Shown here: piece by piece, positions 1 through 8,734 of the stretch
How positions within the stretch are numbered: the stretch's first letter is position 1
How the letters are laid out: each line of letters begins with the position of its first letter
Origin: an uncultured candidate division Zixibacteria bacterium
Lineage (GTDB): Bacteria; Zixibacteria; MSB-5A5; SM1-73
NCBI GenBank assembly: GCA_903908285.1
Contig: CAIVRH010000014.1
Span: 139,729-203,728, forward strand
DNA length: 64,000 nucleotides
Reading direction: 5' to 3'
Translations under genes and position numbers: made by a program
The notes under the pieces: model-generated
Told to the model about the DNA's origin: nothing
The model's database searches: none
What the model saw: the letters and a program-made list of their open reading frames with translations, nothing else

Positions 1-1
1 C

Positions 2-187
2 CCCTATCAAGCCACAGTCAGGATATACACGGTTTCCGGAGAACTGATAAGAGAGGTCAAATCCGGGAACCAGTGGGATGGAAGAAATCAGGGGGGGGAA
101 TTGGTGGCAAGCGGAATCTATCTGTTTTATGTTCAAGACTCATCCGGTAAAAGCGCTATCGGAAAGATCGCGGTAATTCGACTATAA
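2..187 (+). CDS. C-terminal fragment of a secreted protein with a FlgD-Ig/T9SS-like tail (partial)
   Basis: An open frame enters from the left edge and stops with TAA; 61 residues are visible. The fragment shows the beta-sandwich pattern of FlgD-Ig-like / por secretion tails: 'VRIYTVSGELIREV', then 'QWDGRNQGGELVASGIYLF', then a terminal 'GKIAVIRL'. In FCB-group bacteria such tails sit at the extreme C-terminus of large secreted proteins and often act as type IX secretion signals. The body of the protein lies outside the window, so its function is unknown. The porX-like gene at 8.7-10.3 kb fits this reading. Confidence 0.75.
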   Translation, partial: PYQATVRIYTVSGELIREVKSGNQWDGRNQGGELVASGIYLFYVQDSSGKSAIGKIAVIRL

Positions 188-303
188 GATCAGCGGTGAT
201 AGGTTATAAGATTGTGCATCCTTGATTTTACAGCGGAGATGAGCCATAAAGCATCTGCTTATCCCGGTTCCCGTCTCAGTCCCGGTCTAATGCGAAACGA
301 TAG

Positions 304-1368
304 ATGAGAATCTTATTCTTGGCTGATGCCAAAAGTTATCATACTCAAAGGTGGGTGGACTATTTCATCGGTTGCGGACATCAATGTTACCTAATAACCT
401 TGGACCGGGGGATTAAAACCAAAGCGGAGGAGTTTTTTATTCATCCCGGTTCCCTTCCGAATTTCCTAAAATACCCATTAGCCGTTTCCAAGATCAGGAA
501 AATTACAATCCAAATCAAACCCGATCTGATCAACGCGCATTTCGTTCCCAGCTATGGATTAGCGGGAGCGCGCTTGAAGTTTCATCCTCTGGTAATCTCC
601 ACCTGGGGATCGGACGTGCTCATCTCTCCCCATAAGTCCTGGCTGCATAAACTTCGGACAAAATATGTTCTTAAGAAGGCCGATCTTGTCACCACCGATG
701 CTCGATTTACCGGTGAAGCTATATCGAAATTAGGCGTAAGTCTCGGAAAAGTGGTGGTAAGTCCGATGGGAGTGGAGAGAAATTTACTTGGCCCGGTGGT
801 AAGAGCTGAAAAACCATATCTGACAATTTTAAGCAACCGGAAATTTGAAGCTTTGTATGATATACCAACGCTTTTGAAAGCCATCCCTTTGATTACCAAA
901 GAAGCGATACGGAGGGTAAAATTTGTTATCCTGGGTGAAGGATCCCGGAAAAAGGCTCTGGTAATTCTGGCAAGGGAATTGGGAATCGAAGATTCTTTGG
1001 AATTTAAAGGTACCGTTTCCCGGGAGATGCTTATACAATATTATCGAGATGCCGATATTTATATCTCCACCTCCCGGTCCGATTCCACCTCCGTCTCCCT
1101 CCTGGAGGCGATGAGCTTCGGACTTATTCCCGTGGTAACTGATATTCCCGGGAATAAAGAGTGGATCGACAATCAGAAAAATGGTTTTCTTTTCCCCCGA
1201 TCTGATCATGAGTCATTAGCCCGGCAGATTGTATATATTATCAACGAATTTAACGGCTGGTCTTTTTTCCGGGAAAAGAATTATAGCATCATACACCAGC
1301 GTGGAATCTGGGAAGACAATATGAAAGTTATTGAAGCCAAGTTCCGGCAGCTGATAGATCCAAATTGA
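304..1368 (+). CDS. Glycosyltransferase family 4 protein
   Basis: A 354-residue cytoplasmic glycosyltransferase of the GT-B fold, likely transferring a sugar from a nucleotide-sugar to a lipid-linked glycan. The N-terminal half starts with the Rossmann strand 'MRILFLADAK'. The C-terminal half has 'VILGEGSRKKALVILA' at about 208-223 and the retaining-GT4 nucleotide-binding motif around residues 256-275 (D260 to E268, an E-x7-E variant, followed by 'EAMSFGLIPVV'). Length is normal for GT4. No clear Shine-Dalgarno precedes the ATG. It is the first of three glycosyltransferases in the same direction, which suggests a polysaccharide or glycolipid operon; the acceptor is unknown. Confidence 0.88.
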   Translation: MRILFLADAKSYHTQRWVDYFIGCGHQCYLITLDRGIKTKAEEFFIHPGSLPNFLKYPLAVSKIRKITIQIKPDLINAHFVPSYGLAGARLKFHPLVISTWGSDVLISPHKSWLHKLRTKYVLKKADLVTTDARFTGEAISKLGVSLGKVVVSPMGVERNLLGPVVRAEKPYLTILSNRKFEALYDIPTLLKAIPLITKEAIRRVKFVILGEGSRKKALVILARELGIEDSLEFKGTVSREMLIQYYRDADIYISTSRSDSTSVSLLEAMSFGLIPVVTDIPGNKEWIDNQKNGFLFPRSDHESLARQIVYIINEFNGWSFFREKNYSIIHQRGIWEDNMKVIEAKFRQLIDPN

Positions 1369-1376
1369 ATCAGAAG

Positions 1377-2672
1377 ATGAGAGAAAAAAAAGTATTAGTT
1401 TTAGCCTATTATTTCCCCCCGATGGGGATGGGGGGGGTTCAAAGGATTACAAAATTCGCCAAGTACCTTCCCCTGTTTGGATGGAGACCTTTGGTCCTAA
1501 CGGTAAAGAAGGTTGAATATATGGCTCAAGATCCTTCGCTGCTTGAGGAGTTGTCACCGGAGGTGAAAGTTGTTCGCACCGGATCGTTTGATCCTCTGAG
1601 GATTCTATATGTCTGGAGACGCCTTTGGGGAAAGAGAAAACAAAAGGGCGATTCTGTCCTCACGAGTTTGGGTAAAAGAGCAAGACTATCTTCCTGGTTT
1701 TACTTTCCGGACAACAAGGTGGGTTGGGTTCCCTTTGCTTTGATCAAGGGATTGAAGCTGTACCGGAGGGAAAAATTCGATCTGATCTTTTCCACATCCC
1801 CCCCTCCCTCCTTGCATCTGACCGGGTATTTGCTTAAGCTTCTTACCAAAACACCTTGGATTGCTGACTTCCGCGATCCCTGGATAGGTTACCAGCTGGA
1901 ATCGTTTCCCACCCCCGTTCATCTTTTCTTTAAACAGAGAATGGAGAGATTCATAATGTGCCATGCAGACAAGGTGATCGCCGCTAATCCGGTTATAGAG
2001 GAAGGATTCGATAGAAAGTACGCTAGCTCTGGCAAAATTCATTTAGTGGACCAGGGCTATGACGAAGAGGATTTCCAAAACGTCCCAGATCAAACACCGG
2101 GAATATTTACTATTGGTTATCTGGGAACATTCAGTCCGGACTGCAATCCCGAACCGGTCTTCGCAGCACTTGGAGAATTGATATCAAAAAATAAAATTCC
2201 CCAGGATATGGTTAAATTTGTACATTATGGGCTTCCCTTAGGAATTGACATGGTCGCCTTGATAGAAAAATGCAATTTAAGAAACGTAGTCCAATCGGGA
2301 GGGTATCTCTCTCATAAAGAGGCATTGAATGAGATGAGAAAGACTTCTGTTTCTCTTTTGGTAACCTCAGATGACCCGTCAGTCTTTCCAGCAAAGGTAT
2401 TCGAATATCTCCGTTTGAGAAAACCGATAATGGGCATTGTCCCTCCGGAAAGTCAGATAGCCAGACTTTTGATCGAGACGGGTACCGGGAAAGTCGTATC
2501 ACCATGGGACAAGGATGGAATAAAGAATATTCTGTTAATATACTTCAACCGTTTCACTAAAGGACAACTTGTAACAGACATAGATTCCGACCTTCCCGGC
2601 AGGTACGAGCGTAAATCCCTAAGCCTGAAGTTAGCATCTCTTTTTGATCAAACCCTTTCAAAAAAAAGATAA
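1377..2672 (+). CDS. Glycosyltransferase family 4-like protein
   Basis: A GT-B glycosyltransferase with the N-terminal signature 'VLVLAYYFPPMGMGGVQR', typical of GT4-like proteins that assemble exopolysaccharide or cell-wall glycans. A donor-site segment with 'PAKVFEYLRLRKPIMGIVP' lies near residues 345-365. I chose ATG 1377 because it puts the Rossmann strand at residues 4-10. A TTG at 1365 is in frame and would overlap the stop of the upstream gene (1368), so the two genes are essentially contiguous and probably translationally coupled. Neither start has a strong Shine-Dalgarno. Substrate unknown. Confidence 0.87.
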   Translation: MREKKVLVLAYYFPPMGMGGVQRITKFAKYLPLFGWRPLVLTVKKVEYMAQDPSLLEELSPEVKVVRTGSFDPLRILYVWRRLWGKRKQKGDSVLTSLGKRARLSSWFYFPDNKVGWVPFALIKGLKLYRREKFDLIFSTSPPPSLHLTGYLLKLLTKTPWIADFRDPWIGYQLESFPTPVHLFFKQRMERFIMCHADKVIAANPVIEEGFDRKYASSGKIHLVDQGYDEEDFQNVPDQTPGIFTIGYLGTFSPDCNPEPVFAALGELISKNKIPQDMVKFVHYGLPLGIDMVALIEKCNLRNVVQSGGYLSHKEALNEMRKTSVSLLVTSDDPSVFPAKVFEYLRLRKPIMGIVPPESQIARLLIETGTGKVVSPWDKDGIKNILLIYFNRFTKGQLVTDIDSDLPGRYERKSLSLKLASLFDQTLSKKR

Positions 2673-2690
2673 CCTTAAGCAAAAGATAAT

Positions 2691-3539
2691 ATGGATATCT
2701 CCATTATCATCGTCACCTGGAACTCGGAAAAGTACATCCGGAATTGCCTGGATTCGATTCTCCTCTCTACCGGAGACCTACAGTACGAGATCATCCTGGT
2801 GGACAATGGTTCCGCCGATCAAACCGTCAGGAGCGTGGAGGAACTCTATCCCCAGGTAAATTTGATACCGAATAGAAAGAATGCGGGATACGCCCGGGCA
2901 AACAACCAGGGGATAGAGGAATCTGCGGGTGAATATATACTCCTGTTGAATCCGGATACCGAAGTTATGGGGAATTCTTTGTCTCTGATGATCCAATTCA
3001 TGGAAGAATATCCGAAAGCCGGAGCTATAGGTCCTCAGCTGCTCAATCCGGATAGAACCGTTCAGCCCTCCTGCCGGGAATTTCCCAACTATGCCACCCT
3101 GATCTGGGAGTTTACCGGCTTAAGCAGACTTTTTCCTAAAAGTAAAACCTTCGGCAGGTGGAGAATGGGATATTTCGGATTCAATCAAAAAAGAGAAGTG
3201 GACCAGCCTATGGGATCATGCCTGATGCTGAAAAGAGAAACACTGGAGGAAGTAGGACTCTTTGACGAGCACTTTCCCATGTTTTTTAACGATGTGGATC
3301 TGTGCTACCGGATTAAGAAAGCCGGATGGAAAATATATTACTATCCCGATGCCCAGGTCCTTCATCACCAGGGAGCTTCCACCCGTATGGTCAAACGCAA
3401 AATGATCTGGCTTTCCCATATGGCATTATTCAAATTTATTAAAAAACATAAAACCGGGATTTTCAATCACCTGTTACTCTACCTGATATGTATACCCCTT
3501 TTCCTATTCATCCCCCCCCGGATGATTTTTAAAAAGTAG
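2691..3539 (+). CDS. Glycosyltransferase family 2 protein (rhamnosyltransferase-like)
   Basis: A 282-residue inverting GT-A enzyme. Visible landmarks are the nucleotide-binding strand 'SIIIVTWNSEKYI' (4-16), 'VDNGSAD' (37-43), the DxD-type metal/UDP site 'LNPDTE' (86-91) and the acceptor-side block 'GLFDEHFPMFFNDVDLCYR'. This layout is common in O-antigen rhamnosyltransferases (WbbL-like). A hydrophobic C-terminal segment 'HLLLYLICIPLFLFI' may anchor it at the inner membrane. It lies 18 bp after the preceding GT4 gene, so the three form one transcription unit. Donor and acceptor are not deducible. Confidence 0.88.
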   Translation: MDISIIIVTWNSEKYIRNCLDSILLSTGDLQYEIILVDNGSADQTVRSVEELYPQVNLIPNRKNAGYARANNQGIEESAGEYILLLNPDTEVMGNSLSLMIQFMEEYPKAGAIGPQLLNPDRTVQPSCREFPNYATLIWEFTGLSRLFPKSKTFGRWRMGYFGFNQKREVDQPMGSCLMLKRETLEEVGLFDEHFPMFFNDVDLCYRIKKAGWKIYYYPDAQVLHHQGASTRMVKRKMIWLSHMALFKFIKKHKTGIFNHLLLYLICIPLFLFIPPRMIFKK

Positions 3540-3840
3540 AATAGCACCCTTCTAGTTTCTTCCGTAAGTCTTTCCCCTTGGCGACTTCATTTGATTTATA
3601 GCTGAACCAGTCGATAAATTGTAGAAAAGAGTTGGGAATTCCCAAGTAACTCATTGAATAATAACACAATCGAGCACTTTTATCTGGTTCTGAATTGGGA
3701 ATAGCAAATAGAAGGTTTCTACGGGTTTCAACAATACCATAACAGGGGAAAAAAGAGGGGCAATTATCTGTATGAATAATAAACAGTTCATTCCAGAAAT
3801 GCGGAGATCCCGACCAAACACTTTGGATTAACCTGCTCAC
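3529..3840 (-). CDS. Doubtful hypothetical ORF, 103 codons
   Basis: A GTG-initiated frame on the minus strand whose end overlaps the tail of the GT2 gene. I see no Shine-Dalgarno, signal, membrane segment or recognised motif. The composition is rich in aromatics and Cys, and could be a short native protein, a decayed gene or chance. It is listed because it is the only substantial frame in the 3540-4094 gap. No function is proposed. Confidence 0.2.
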   Translation of the reverse strand: MSRLIQSVWSGSPHFWNELFIIHTDNCPSFFPCYGIVETRRNLLFAIPNSEPDKSARLCYYSMSYLGIPNSFLQFIDWFSYKSNEVAKGKDLRKKLEGCYSTF

Positions 3841-3867
3841 CAGCGCAAAAAACCGCTCAAAAAAGAA

Positions 3868-3896
3868 TTGACAAATCCAGAAAACATACTATCTTA
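3868..3896 (+). promoter_or_regulatory. Candidate sigma-70 promoter upstream of the dockerin protein
   Basis: A perfect -35 TTGACA (3868-3873) is followed, after 16-17 bp, by an AT-rich -10 (TATCTT/ATCTTA, 3890-3896). The site points to the gene at 4095, leaving a leader of about 190 nt. The rest of the 3540-4094 gap holds only the doubtful minus-strand frame and AT-rich sequence. Confidence 0.45.
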
Positions 3897-4094
3897 TAGG
3901 AAGAAAGAATATCCTCTGATTCTAAGAGGATAAACTATTCTGATGTGGGGTTGTGCGGTCCCATTTGAGTAGAAGTTCTTGCTATTTTTTTAATCTGGCT
4001 ATAATCAGCGAGGAGAGAATTCGATACTGATTGTTGATTTGCCGTTACTGAAGAATTCCAATCTATTAAATCATAATTAACTGAGGAGTTTACC

Positions 4095-5117
4095 ATGAGA
4101 GAGAAGCTCATATTTATGACCCTCTTGGTTGTACTTTTGTTCTCCTATAACCAAAGCGTGGTATTAGCCGATGATCCCGGTATTACGGATACCTGCCGGG
4201 TTGAATGTCTGGATTTCACTCCACCCGGGCAACAGGTAGTGATTCCGGTAATCGTTTATAATGATGAGGCGTTAGGCGGCTTGGCGGTTTCGCTTTCTTT
4301 TGGTCATGCCCCCTACGATGTGGTCTGCGATTCCATCAGCTTCGAAGGGACCAGAACCATGGGAGCAGATCTGGTTGGAACATCCATTGATACCGCCAAT
4401 TATAAATTGGTTTTTTACATAATTTATTACACTTCCGATTTATCTCCGGGAGACGGGACCATAGCCAATCTTTTCTTCACCACCGGACCTGGCTGGGATA
4501 CCACTTTGTGCGTTCAGGTGGATACCGTCTTCTCCCCGCCAACTACGCGCCTGGAATTTACCCCCCGGGCCAGCGGCTTGGCACTGCATCCGGAATTCAA
4601 GAAGGGCTGCTTAAACACCGGAGTTACCCCTACGCCAACGCTGATCGCCCCTTTGGATTTAAGTTATACATGCTCGCAAGACACGTTCCAGTTTATCTGG
4701 TCAAAACCCAAGGATACGGATATCTTTTATAACCTTCAATATGCCAAGGATGCTGATTTTACCACCGGGGTGGTGACCATTAGCGGATTAACCGATACTG
4801 TTTATTCCGCTGCCCTCCCCCGGCAAACATACTATTGGCATGTGAAATCTTACAACCCGTGCGGTAAGGAAAGCGCTTATCAGGATCAACCGCTCAGCTT
4901 CTATGTTTACTTAAGCGGAGACGCTTCCAAAGACGGAATAGTGGACGTGTCGGACATAGTTTATCTGTTAAACTACCTCTATAAGAATGGACCGCAGCCG
5001 GATCCCCCGGCGAGTGCCGATGTATTTCCGGATCAGGTGCTTGATATAAGCGATTTGATCTATCTGCTAAACTACCTCTACAAACACGGCAGCGCACCGG
5101 CGTGCCCCCCATATTAA
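4095..5117 (+). CDS. Secreted cohesin-like/fibronectin-like protein with C-terminal dockerin pair
   Basis: A 340-residue exported protein. Residues 1-25 form a Sec signal peptide (basic start, 'LIFMTLLVVLLFSY' core, cleavage near 'VVLADD'). Residues about 28-165 resemble a cohesin-like beta-sandwich ('QQVVIPVIVYNDEALGGLAV'). About 175-270 look fibronectin-like ('FQFIWSKPKDTDIFYNLQ'...'YYWHVKSYN'). Residues 273-340 carry two dockerin type I-like Ca-binding repeats, each ending 'YLLNYLYK.G'. The ATG is preceded by GAGGAG at good spacing. Single-gene unit: candidate promoter upstream, strong terminator downstream. Similar C-termini occur in four proteins at 57-64 kb. A role in surface display or adhesion is inference. 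Confidence 0.8.
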   Translation: MREKLIFMTLLVVLLFSYNQSVVLADDPGITDTCRVECLDFTPPGQQVVIPVIVYNDEALGGLAVSLSFGHAPYDVVCDSISFEGTRTMGADLVGTSIDTANYKLVFYIIYYTSDLSPGDGTIANLFFTTGPGWDTTLCVQVDTVFSPPTTRLEFTPRASGLALHPEFKKGCLNTGVTPTPTLIAPLDLSYTCSQDTFQFIWSKPKDTDIFYNLQYAKDADFTTGVVTISGLTDTVYSAALPRQTYYWHVKSYNPCGKESAYQDQPLSFYVYLSGDASKDGIVDVSDIVYLLNYLYKNGPQPDPPASADVFPDQVLDISDLIYLLNYLYKHGSAPACPPY

Positions 5118-5140
5118 TCGGACTAGGATATAACGGTCAT

Positions 5141-5178
5141 AGGCAGAAGCCTGAGATTTATCAGGCTTCTGCCTTTTT
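5141..5178 (+). terminator. Intrinsic terminator after the dockerin protein
   Basis: A perfect 14-bp stem (AGGCAGAAGCCTGA, 5141-5154, with its complement 5161-5174), a 6-nt loop and an immediate T-tract. It starts 24 bp after the stop codon, textbook for rho-independent termination on the plus strand. Confidence 0.92.
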
Positions 5179-5587
5179 ATTTTCGTGAAGATACTTTGTA
5201 CATCAAGGGTGGAAATTATGGTTTAAGTCTATGCGCCATTATTCGATTCGGGTTTCGATATTTCGGTTTTACATTTTGGTTTAAGCTCACATCAATTTCT
5301 TTCAAGGATAACGAGCTGGTTATTAAATCATCGTGGTAGAAAATTCTATCTTGATCCTGAATATAATCAAAGACTCAATCATATAACGGTTTTAAGTTAG
5401 TGATTTTTTTGGGCAGTCACCCAGTTGACGATTGATATTTTTTTATAAACGATATAAACTACAACCGCAACCGGGTGTTTTTACAAAAAACCGGATAATG
5501 GTTCTATGCTTCGGTTGGGTACCCCAAACCCACAATAAAAGCTCATGAGGTTAAGGGATAAGGTGTGTTTGGAAAAGGATTTATAAA
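5179..5587. other. Intergenic region, no gene seen
   Basis: About 410 bp between the terminator and the 3' end of accD (convergent). It is AT-rich, with runs of T and no open frame above background. A TTGACG...TATAAA promoter-like pair near 5434-5460 faces the 3' end of accD, so it is probably not functional. Confidence 0.5.
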
Positions 5588-6424
5588 TTAAGAAAGATAT
5601 TCCACAATCAGGGAGATGTTCTTTTTCAGATCCTGGCGGTGGGAGATTAAGTCCAAAAAGCCATGTTCCAAGAAGAACTCGGAGCTCTGGAAACCAGGGG
5701 GTAGATCCTGTTTGATGGTTTGCTGTATCACCCGGGGACCGGCAAATCCCAAAAGCGCTTTCGGTTCGGCAATGATCACGTCTCCCAAAGAGGCATAACT
5801 TGCCATTACCCCGGCGGTGGTGGGATTGGTCAGAACCGAAACAAAGGGTATCTTATGATCATATAACCTGGCTAATAGAGCTGAGGTTTTTGCCATCTGC
5901 ATTAAAGAAAGGATTCCCTCCTGCATCCTGGCACCGCCGGAGCTGGAGATGATCACCAGGGGAATCCGCCGCTCCAGCGCTCTTTCGATCGCTCGCGCAA
6001 CTTTCTCCCCCACCACCGAACCCATGCTTCCTCCGATGAATCCAAAATCCATCACGGCAAAGCTGATCTCTTTTCCATTGATTTTCCCGATTCCGGTCAC
6101 GATGGCATCGTTAAGATTGGTTTTCCTCTGGGATTCTTTGATCCTATCCGGGTATTTCTTCGAGTCTTTGAATTCCAATGGATCGGTGGCTTCCAGATTT
6201 TCATCAAATTCCACCAATTCCCCGCTGTCTAAAATCAAATTCATATAGTCTTTGCTTTTTATGCGGAAATGGTAGTCACACTTGGGACAGACCCACAGAT
6301 CCTTTTCCAGCTCTTTTCTGTAAATGATTTCTCCGCAGGAATCGCATTTTACCCAGATGCCGTCCGGAATATCCTTCCTTCGCTGGGAGATGAGTCCTTC
6401 TTTTGCTTTTTTGAACCACTCCAT
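5588..6424 (-). CDS. accD: Acetyl-CoA carboxylase carboxyltransferase subunit beta
   Basis: The carboxyltransferase beta subunit, which with AccA transfers CO2 from biotin-BCCP to acetyl-CoA to make malonyl-CoA for fatty acid synthesis. The 278 residues match the family length. The N-terminal zinc ribbon is intact (C27, C30, C46, C49). The crotonase-like core shows 'FIGGSMGSVVGEKVARA' and the oxyanion-hole glycines 'ISSSGGARMQEG', then 'PTTAGVMASYASLGDV'. The ATG follows AGGAA at suitable spacing. accA is not in the window. It lies downstream of rimI on the same strand with a 263-bp gap, so it may have its own promoter. Confidence 0.97.
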   Translation of the reverse strand: MEWFKKAKEGLISQRRKDIPDGIWVKCDSCGEIIYRKELEKDLWVCPKCDYHFRIKSKDYMNLILDSGELVEFDENLEATDPLEFKDSKKYPDRIKESQRKTNLNDAIVTGIGKINGKEISFAVMDFGFIGGSMGSVVGEKVARAIERALERRIPLVIISSSGGARMQEGILSLMQMAKTSALLARLYDHKIPFVSVLTNPTTAGVMASYASLGDVIIAEPKALLGFAGPRVIQQTIKQDLPPGFQSSEFFLEHGFLDLISHRQDLKKNISLIVEYLS

Positions 6425-6687
6425 GATTTTTCCTATAGGCTAAAATCTATTTTAAATCTCAGTTTACATCGATATTGTTACGCAAACTGAGCAAAAATGA
6501 TTCATTGGTCGTTAAGCTTGGTGCTGTCCGTATGTTAAACCCAAGGCTCTGCATCCGAACTAACTTTTTCAAGTTCCGATAACGATTCCTCGTCCTCTTA
6601 CTTTACGGGTTTCGATCGCTGACTTTATAACTGACACAAGTTTCGTTAATCAAAAACGATGTAATAAATGTTCCTTCCGGCTTTCTC

Positions 6688-7143
6688 TCAAAGCTCCTTT
6701 ACCATGATTATCGCATCTTCAACCGGCAAGCGATAATACCTTTTTCTCCTTCCCGCTTCTATATATCCGAATCCCTTATATAGGGTGGCTGCCGGTATGT
6801 TCGATTCTCTTACGCTCAAGATTAAACTGGTGCCCCCCCTCTTCTTTGTTTCCGAGATCACCTCTTCCATCAAACTGCGTCCTATCCCCTTTCTGCGGAA
6901 TTCGGGTGATACGGCAAAATTGGCTATCTCCATTTGATCATCCACGTACCACAGGCAGGTATAACCGACAATCCTCAAGTCCAGCTTTGCCACCAGCGGG
7001 ATGGCAAACGGATGCTGCAGCTCCTCCTCAAAACACTGCCGGTGCCAGGGATCAGCAAAACACAATTTCTCCAATCGGGCTACTTCATCCAGATCATCGT
7101 AAGTCATTCGGCGAATCGTTATCCGGTCAAGTTCTTTTGACAT
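6688..7143 (-). CDS. rimI: Ribosomal protein S18-alanine N-acetyltransferase (GNAT)
   Basis: A 151-residue GNAT acetyltransferase of the RimI family, which acetylates the N-terminal alanine of ribosomal protein S18. The acetyl-CoA pyrophosphate loop 'EFRRKGIGRSLMEEVI' (R-R-K-G-I-G) is clear, followed by 'LSVRESNIPAATLYKGFGY' and 'GRRKRYYRLP', all characteristic of RimI. The start overlaps the 3' end of tsaB by 17 bp, indicating coupling. A tsaE-tsaB-rimI order is widespread in bacteria and supports the call. Other GNAT substrates cannot be excluded. Confidence 0.9.
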   Translation of the reverse strand: MSKELDRITIRRMTYDDLDEVARLEKLCFADPWHRQCFEEELQHPFAIPLVAKLDLRIVGYTCLWYVDDQMEIANFAVSPEFRRKGIGRSLMEEVISETKKRGGTSLILSVRESNIPAATLYKGFGYIEAGRRKRYYRLPVEDAIIMVKEL

Positions 7144-7822
7144 TTTTAAATTTCAGCTCCGCTTCGGACATTCTGATATACAAAGGCTCCAGATTGGCGA
7201 TACTCTCGGTCTGGCCGGAAATAATCTTTTCAAAACCCAACCGAGCCACACCGGCTCCGCTGGGAAGAGACTGTTCGTTTAAGGCAAAAACGGCCAGACC
7301 GCTCAACCTCCGGATCAACTCTTTTTGATAAAACTTAGCACCGGGTCCGACGAAAAGGGTCTTAAGGGAAATATTCTTGATTAAATCCTCAATGTCAACC
7401 ACAAAATACTCGCTTTTTCTTTTCAGTTCGCCCTCCTTGGTATCATAAACCGCTGCATATACCTGATTCTTTCTGGCATCCAAAAGCGGCACTACCGGAT
7501 ATTGGCAAAAAAGGGATAGCGACGCTAAAACGTCCAGACTGGGAACAGCGGCTAAGGGCTTACCGGATGCGAAACACAATCCTTTTACCGTAGACAATCC
7601 GATCCTTAAGCCGGTAAAAGAACCGGGACCGATGGAAATGGCGAAACCATCCAGATTCCCCGCTTCCAATCCAACGGTTTTCAAGGCTAAATCGACGGTA
7701 GAAAGAAGCACCTCTGAATAGGTGATCTTTACGTTGAACTTCAGATCGACTAAAACTTCATCATCTTCCACTATGCCTACGGCCGCAATCATGGTGGAGG
7801 TATCGATGCCCAGGATTTTCAT
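7127..7822 (-). CDS. tsaB: tRNA threonylcarbamoyladenosine biosynthesis protein TsaB
   Basis: A 231-residue ASKHA-fold protein that scaffolds TsaD and TsaE in threonylcarbamoyl transfer to A37 of ANN-decoding tRNAs. Signature blocks are '[17 protein letters not shown]' at the N-terminus and '[20 protein letters not shown]' in the first lobe. The length is typical of TsaB (TsaD is about 340 residues and has metal-binding histidines missing here). A GAGGTG motif precedes the ATG. It overlaps rimI and follows tsaE by 112 bp, so the three likely form an operon. tsaD and tsaC are not in the window. Confidence 0.95.
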   Translation of the reverse strand: MKILGIDTSTMIAAVGIVEDDEVLVDLKFNVKITYSEVLLSTVDLALKTVGLEAGNLDGFAISIGPGSFTGLRIGLSTVKGLCFASGKPLAAVPSLDVLASLSLFCQYPVVPLLDARKNQVYAAVYDTKEGELKRKSEYFVVDIEDLIKNISLKTLFVGPGAKFYQKELIRRLSGLAVFALNEQSLPSGAGVARLGFEKIISGQTESIANLEPLYIRMSEAELKFKNVKRT

Positions 7823-7934
7823 AAGCTGAATTCACCTCTCCCCCTCTTTCCCCCTCTCCATCCTTCCAGAAGCTCAAGATGGTGAGCAAAGTCGAACCAT
7901 AAAACAGAGAGGAGGAAGAAAAGCGGGTGAGTTT

Positions 7935-8372
7935 TTAGAACTCCCCTACAATTATCTCCCTTTCATTCTCCGAGATTATCTTTAAGTTTATCTCGAATCG
8001 GGATTTTGGTAAAAATTCTCTGACTTTCTCCGCCCATTCGATCAGCGTGATTCCCTTGCCATAGAAATACTCCTCATAGCCTAAGTTAATGAATTCTTCC
8101 ACATCTTCCAAGCGATATAAGTCGAAATGGTAAACCCAGACGGATGATTCATTCAATCTTCCCGGATATTCGTTGATGATCACAAAAGTGGGGCTGGTAA
8201 CCGCTTTTTCCACCCCCAAACCGGAGCAGATACCCTGTACCAGAACAGTTTTTCCGCTCCCCAAAGAACCCGAAAGAGCCACCACCGAACCGGGTTTAAG
8301 CTGTTGGGATAAATCCCTTCCTAATTCCTTAGTCCCTTCCGGACTTTTGGTCTTCCTGCTCAAAACGCTCAT
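7935..8372 (-). CDS. tsaE: tRNA threonylcarbamoyladenosine biosynthesis ATPase TsaE
   Basis: A 145-residue P-loop ATPase that energises the TsaBD complex in t6A synthesis. The Walker A motif is 'GSLGSGKT' (35-42), followed by the family blocks 'TSPTFVIINEYPG', 'HFDLYRLEDVEEF' and 'ITLIEWAEKVREFLP'. Size and motif order are those of TsaE (YjeE). First gene of the tsaE-tsaB-rimI unit. No obvious Shine-Dalgarno precedes the ATG. Confidence 0.95.
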   Translation of the reverse strand: MSVLSRKTKSPEGTKELGRDLSQQLKPGSVVALSGSLGSGKTVLVQGICSGLGVEKAVTSPTFVIINEYPGRLNESSVWVYHFDLYRLEDVEEFINLGYEEYFYGKGITLIEWAEKVREFLPKSRFEINLKIISENEREIIVGEF

Positions 8373-8518
8373 ACTGAGAATATAAACTGATTCAGTAAAA
8401 TTAAAAATGAAAATTGATGGAAAAATACAATGGTAAGAATAAAAGACGCAAGGAAAGAGAAATATGAGTTAACTATCTTTTAATAAAATGACACTATAGC
8501 TTATGTTGATAATTAATC

Positions 8519-8560
8519 TCCCCTCACCTTAATCCTCTCCCCGGAGAGGAGAGGAAATCT
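8519..8560. repeat. CCCTCACC-type dispersed hairpin repeat
   Basis: An intergenic copy of a phrase family (CCCTCACCTTAATCCTCTCC, then a GGAGAGGAGAGG complement) forming a CTCTCC/GGAGAG hairpin. Related copies lie at about 25867-25902, 36034-36074 and 58990-59022. Such elements are widespread in bacterial intergenic DNA. The rest of the 8373-8734 gap is a GC-rich stretch with an imperfect GCGCACTCAGTGCG palindrome near 8614 and no gene. Confidence 0.7.
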
Positions 8561-8734
8561 TAACCCCCTGAATCCCCTTTCCTTCGACCCTGAAGTCTCC
8601 CTACGGGCTGAGCGCACTCAGTGCGAAGCAGGACCGAAGGGCAGAGTGAACCCCTTATCAGAGTAACAATAATAATTTCCTCCCAAGAGTAAAGGAAGGT
8701 TAAATCTGGCTGTATTATGCTTACTCTACGATCT

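Noticed and set aside
582..2996. Several minus-strand open frames over the glycosyltransferase genes.
   Set aside because: They lack start signals and motifs and are antisense to well-supported enzymes; likewise for the many antisense frames in dnaK, purF, selB and liv.
5420..5470. TTGACG...TATAAA promoter-like pair downstream of accD.
   Set aside because: It points toward the 3' end of the convergent accD gene with no gene to transcribe.
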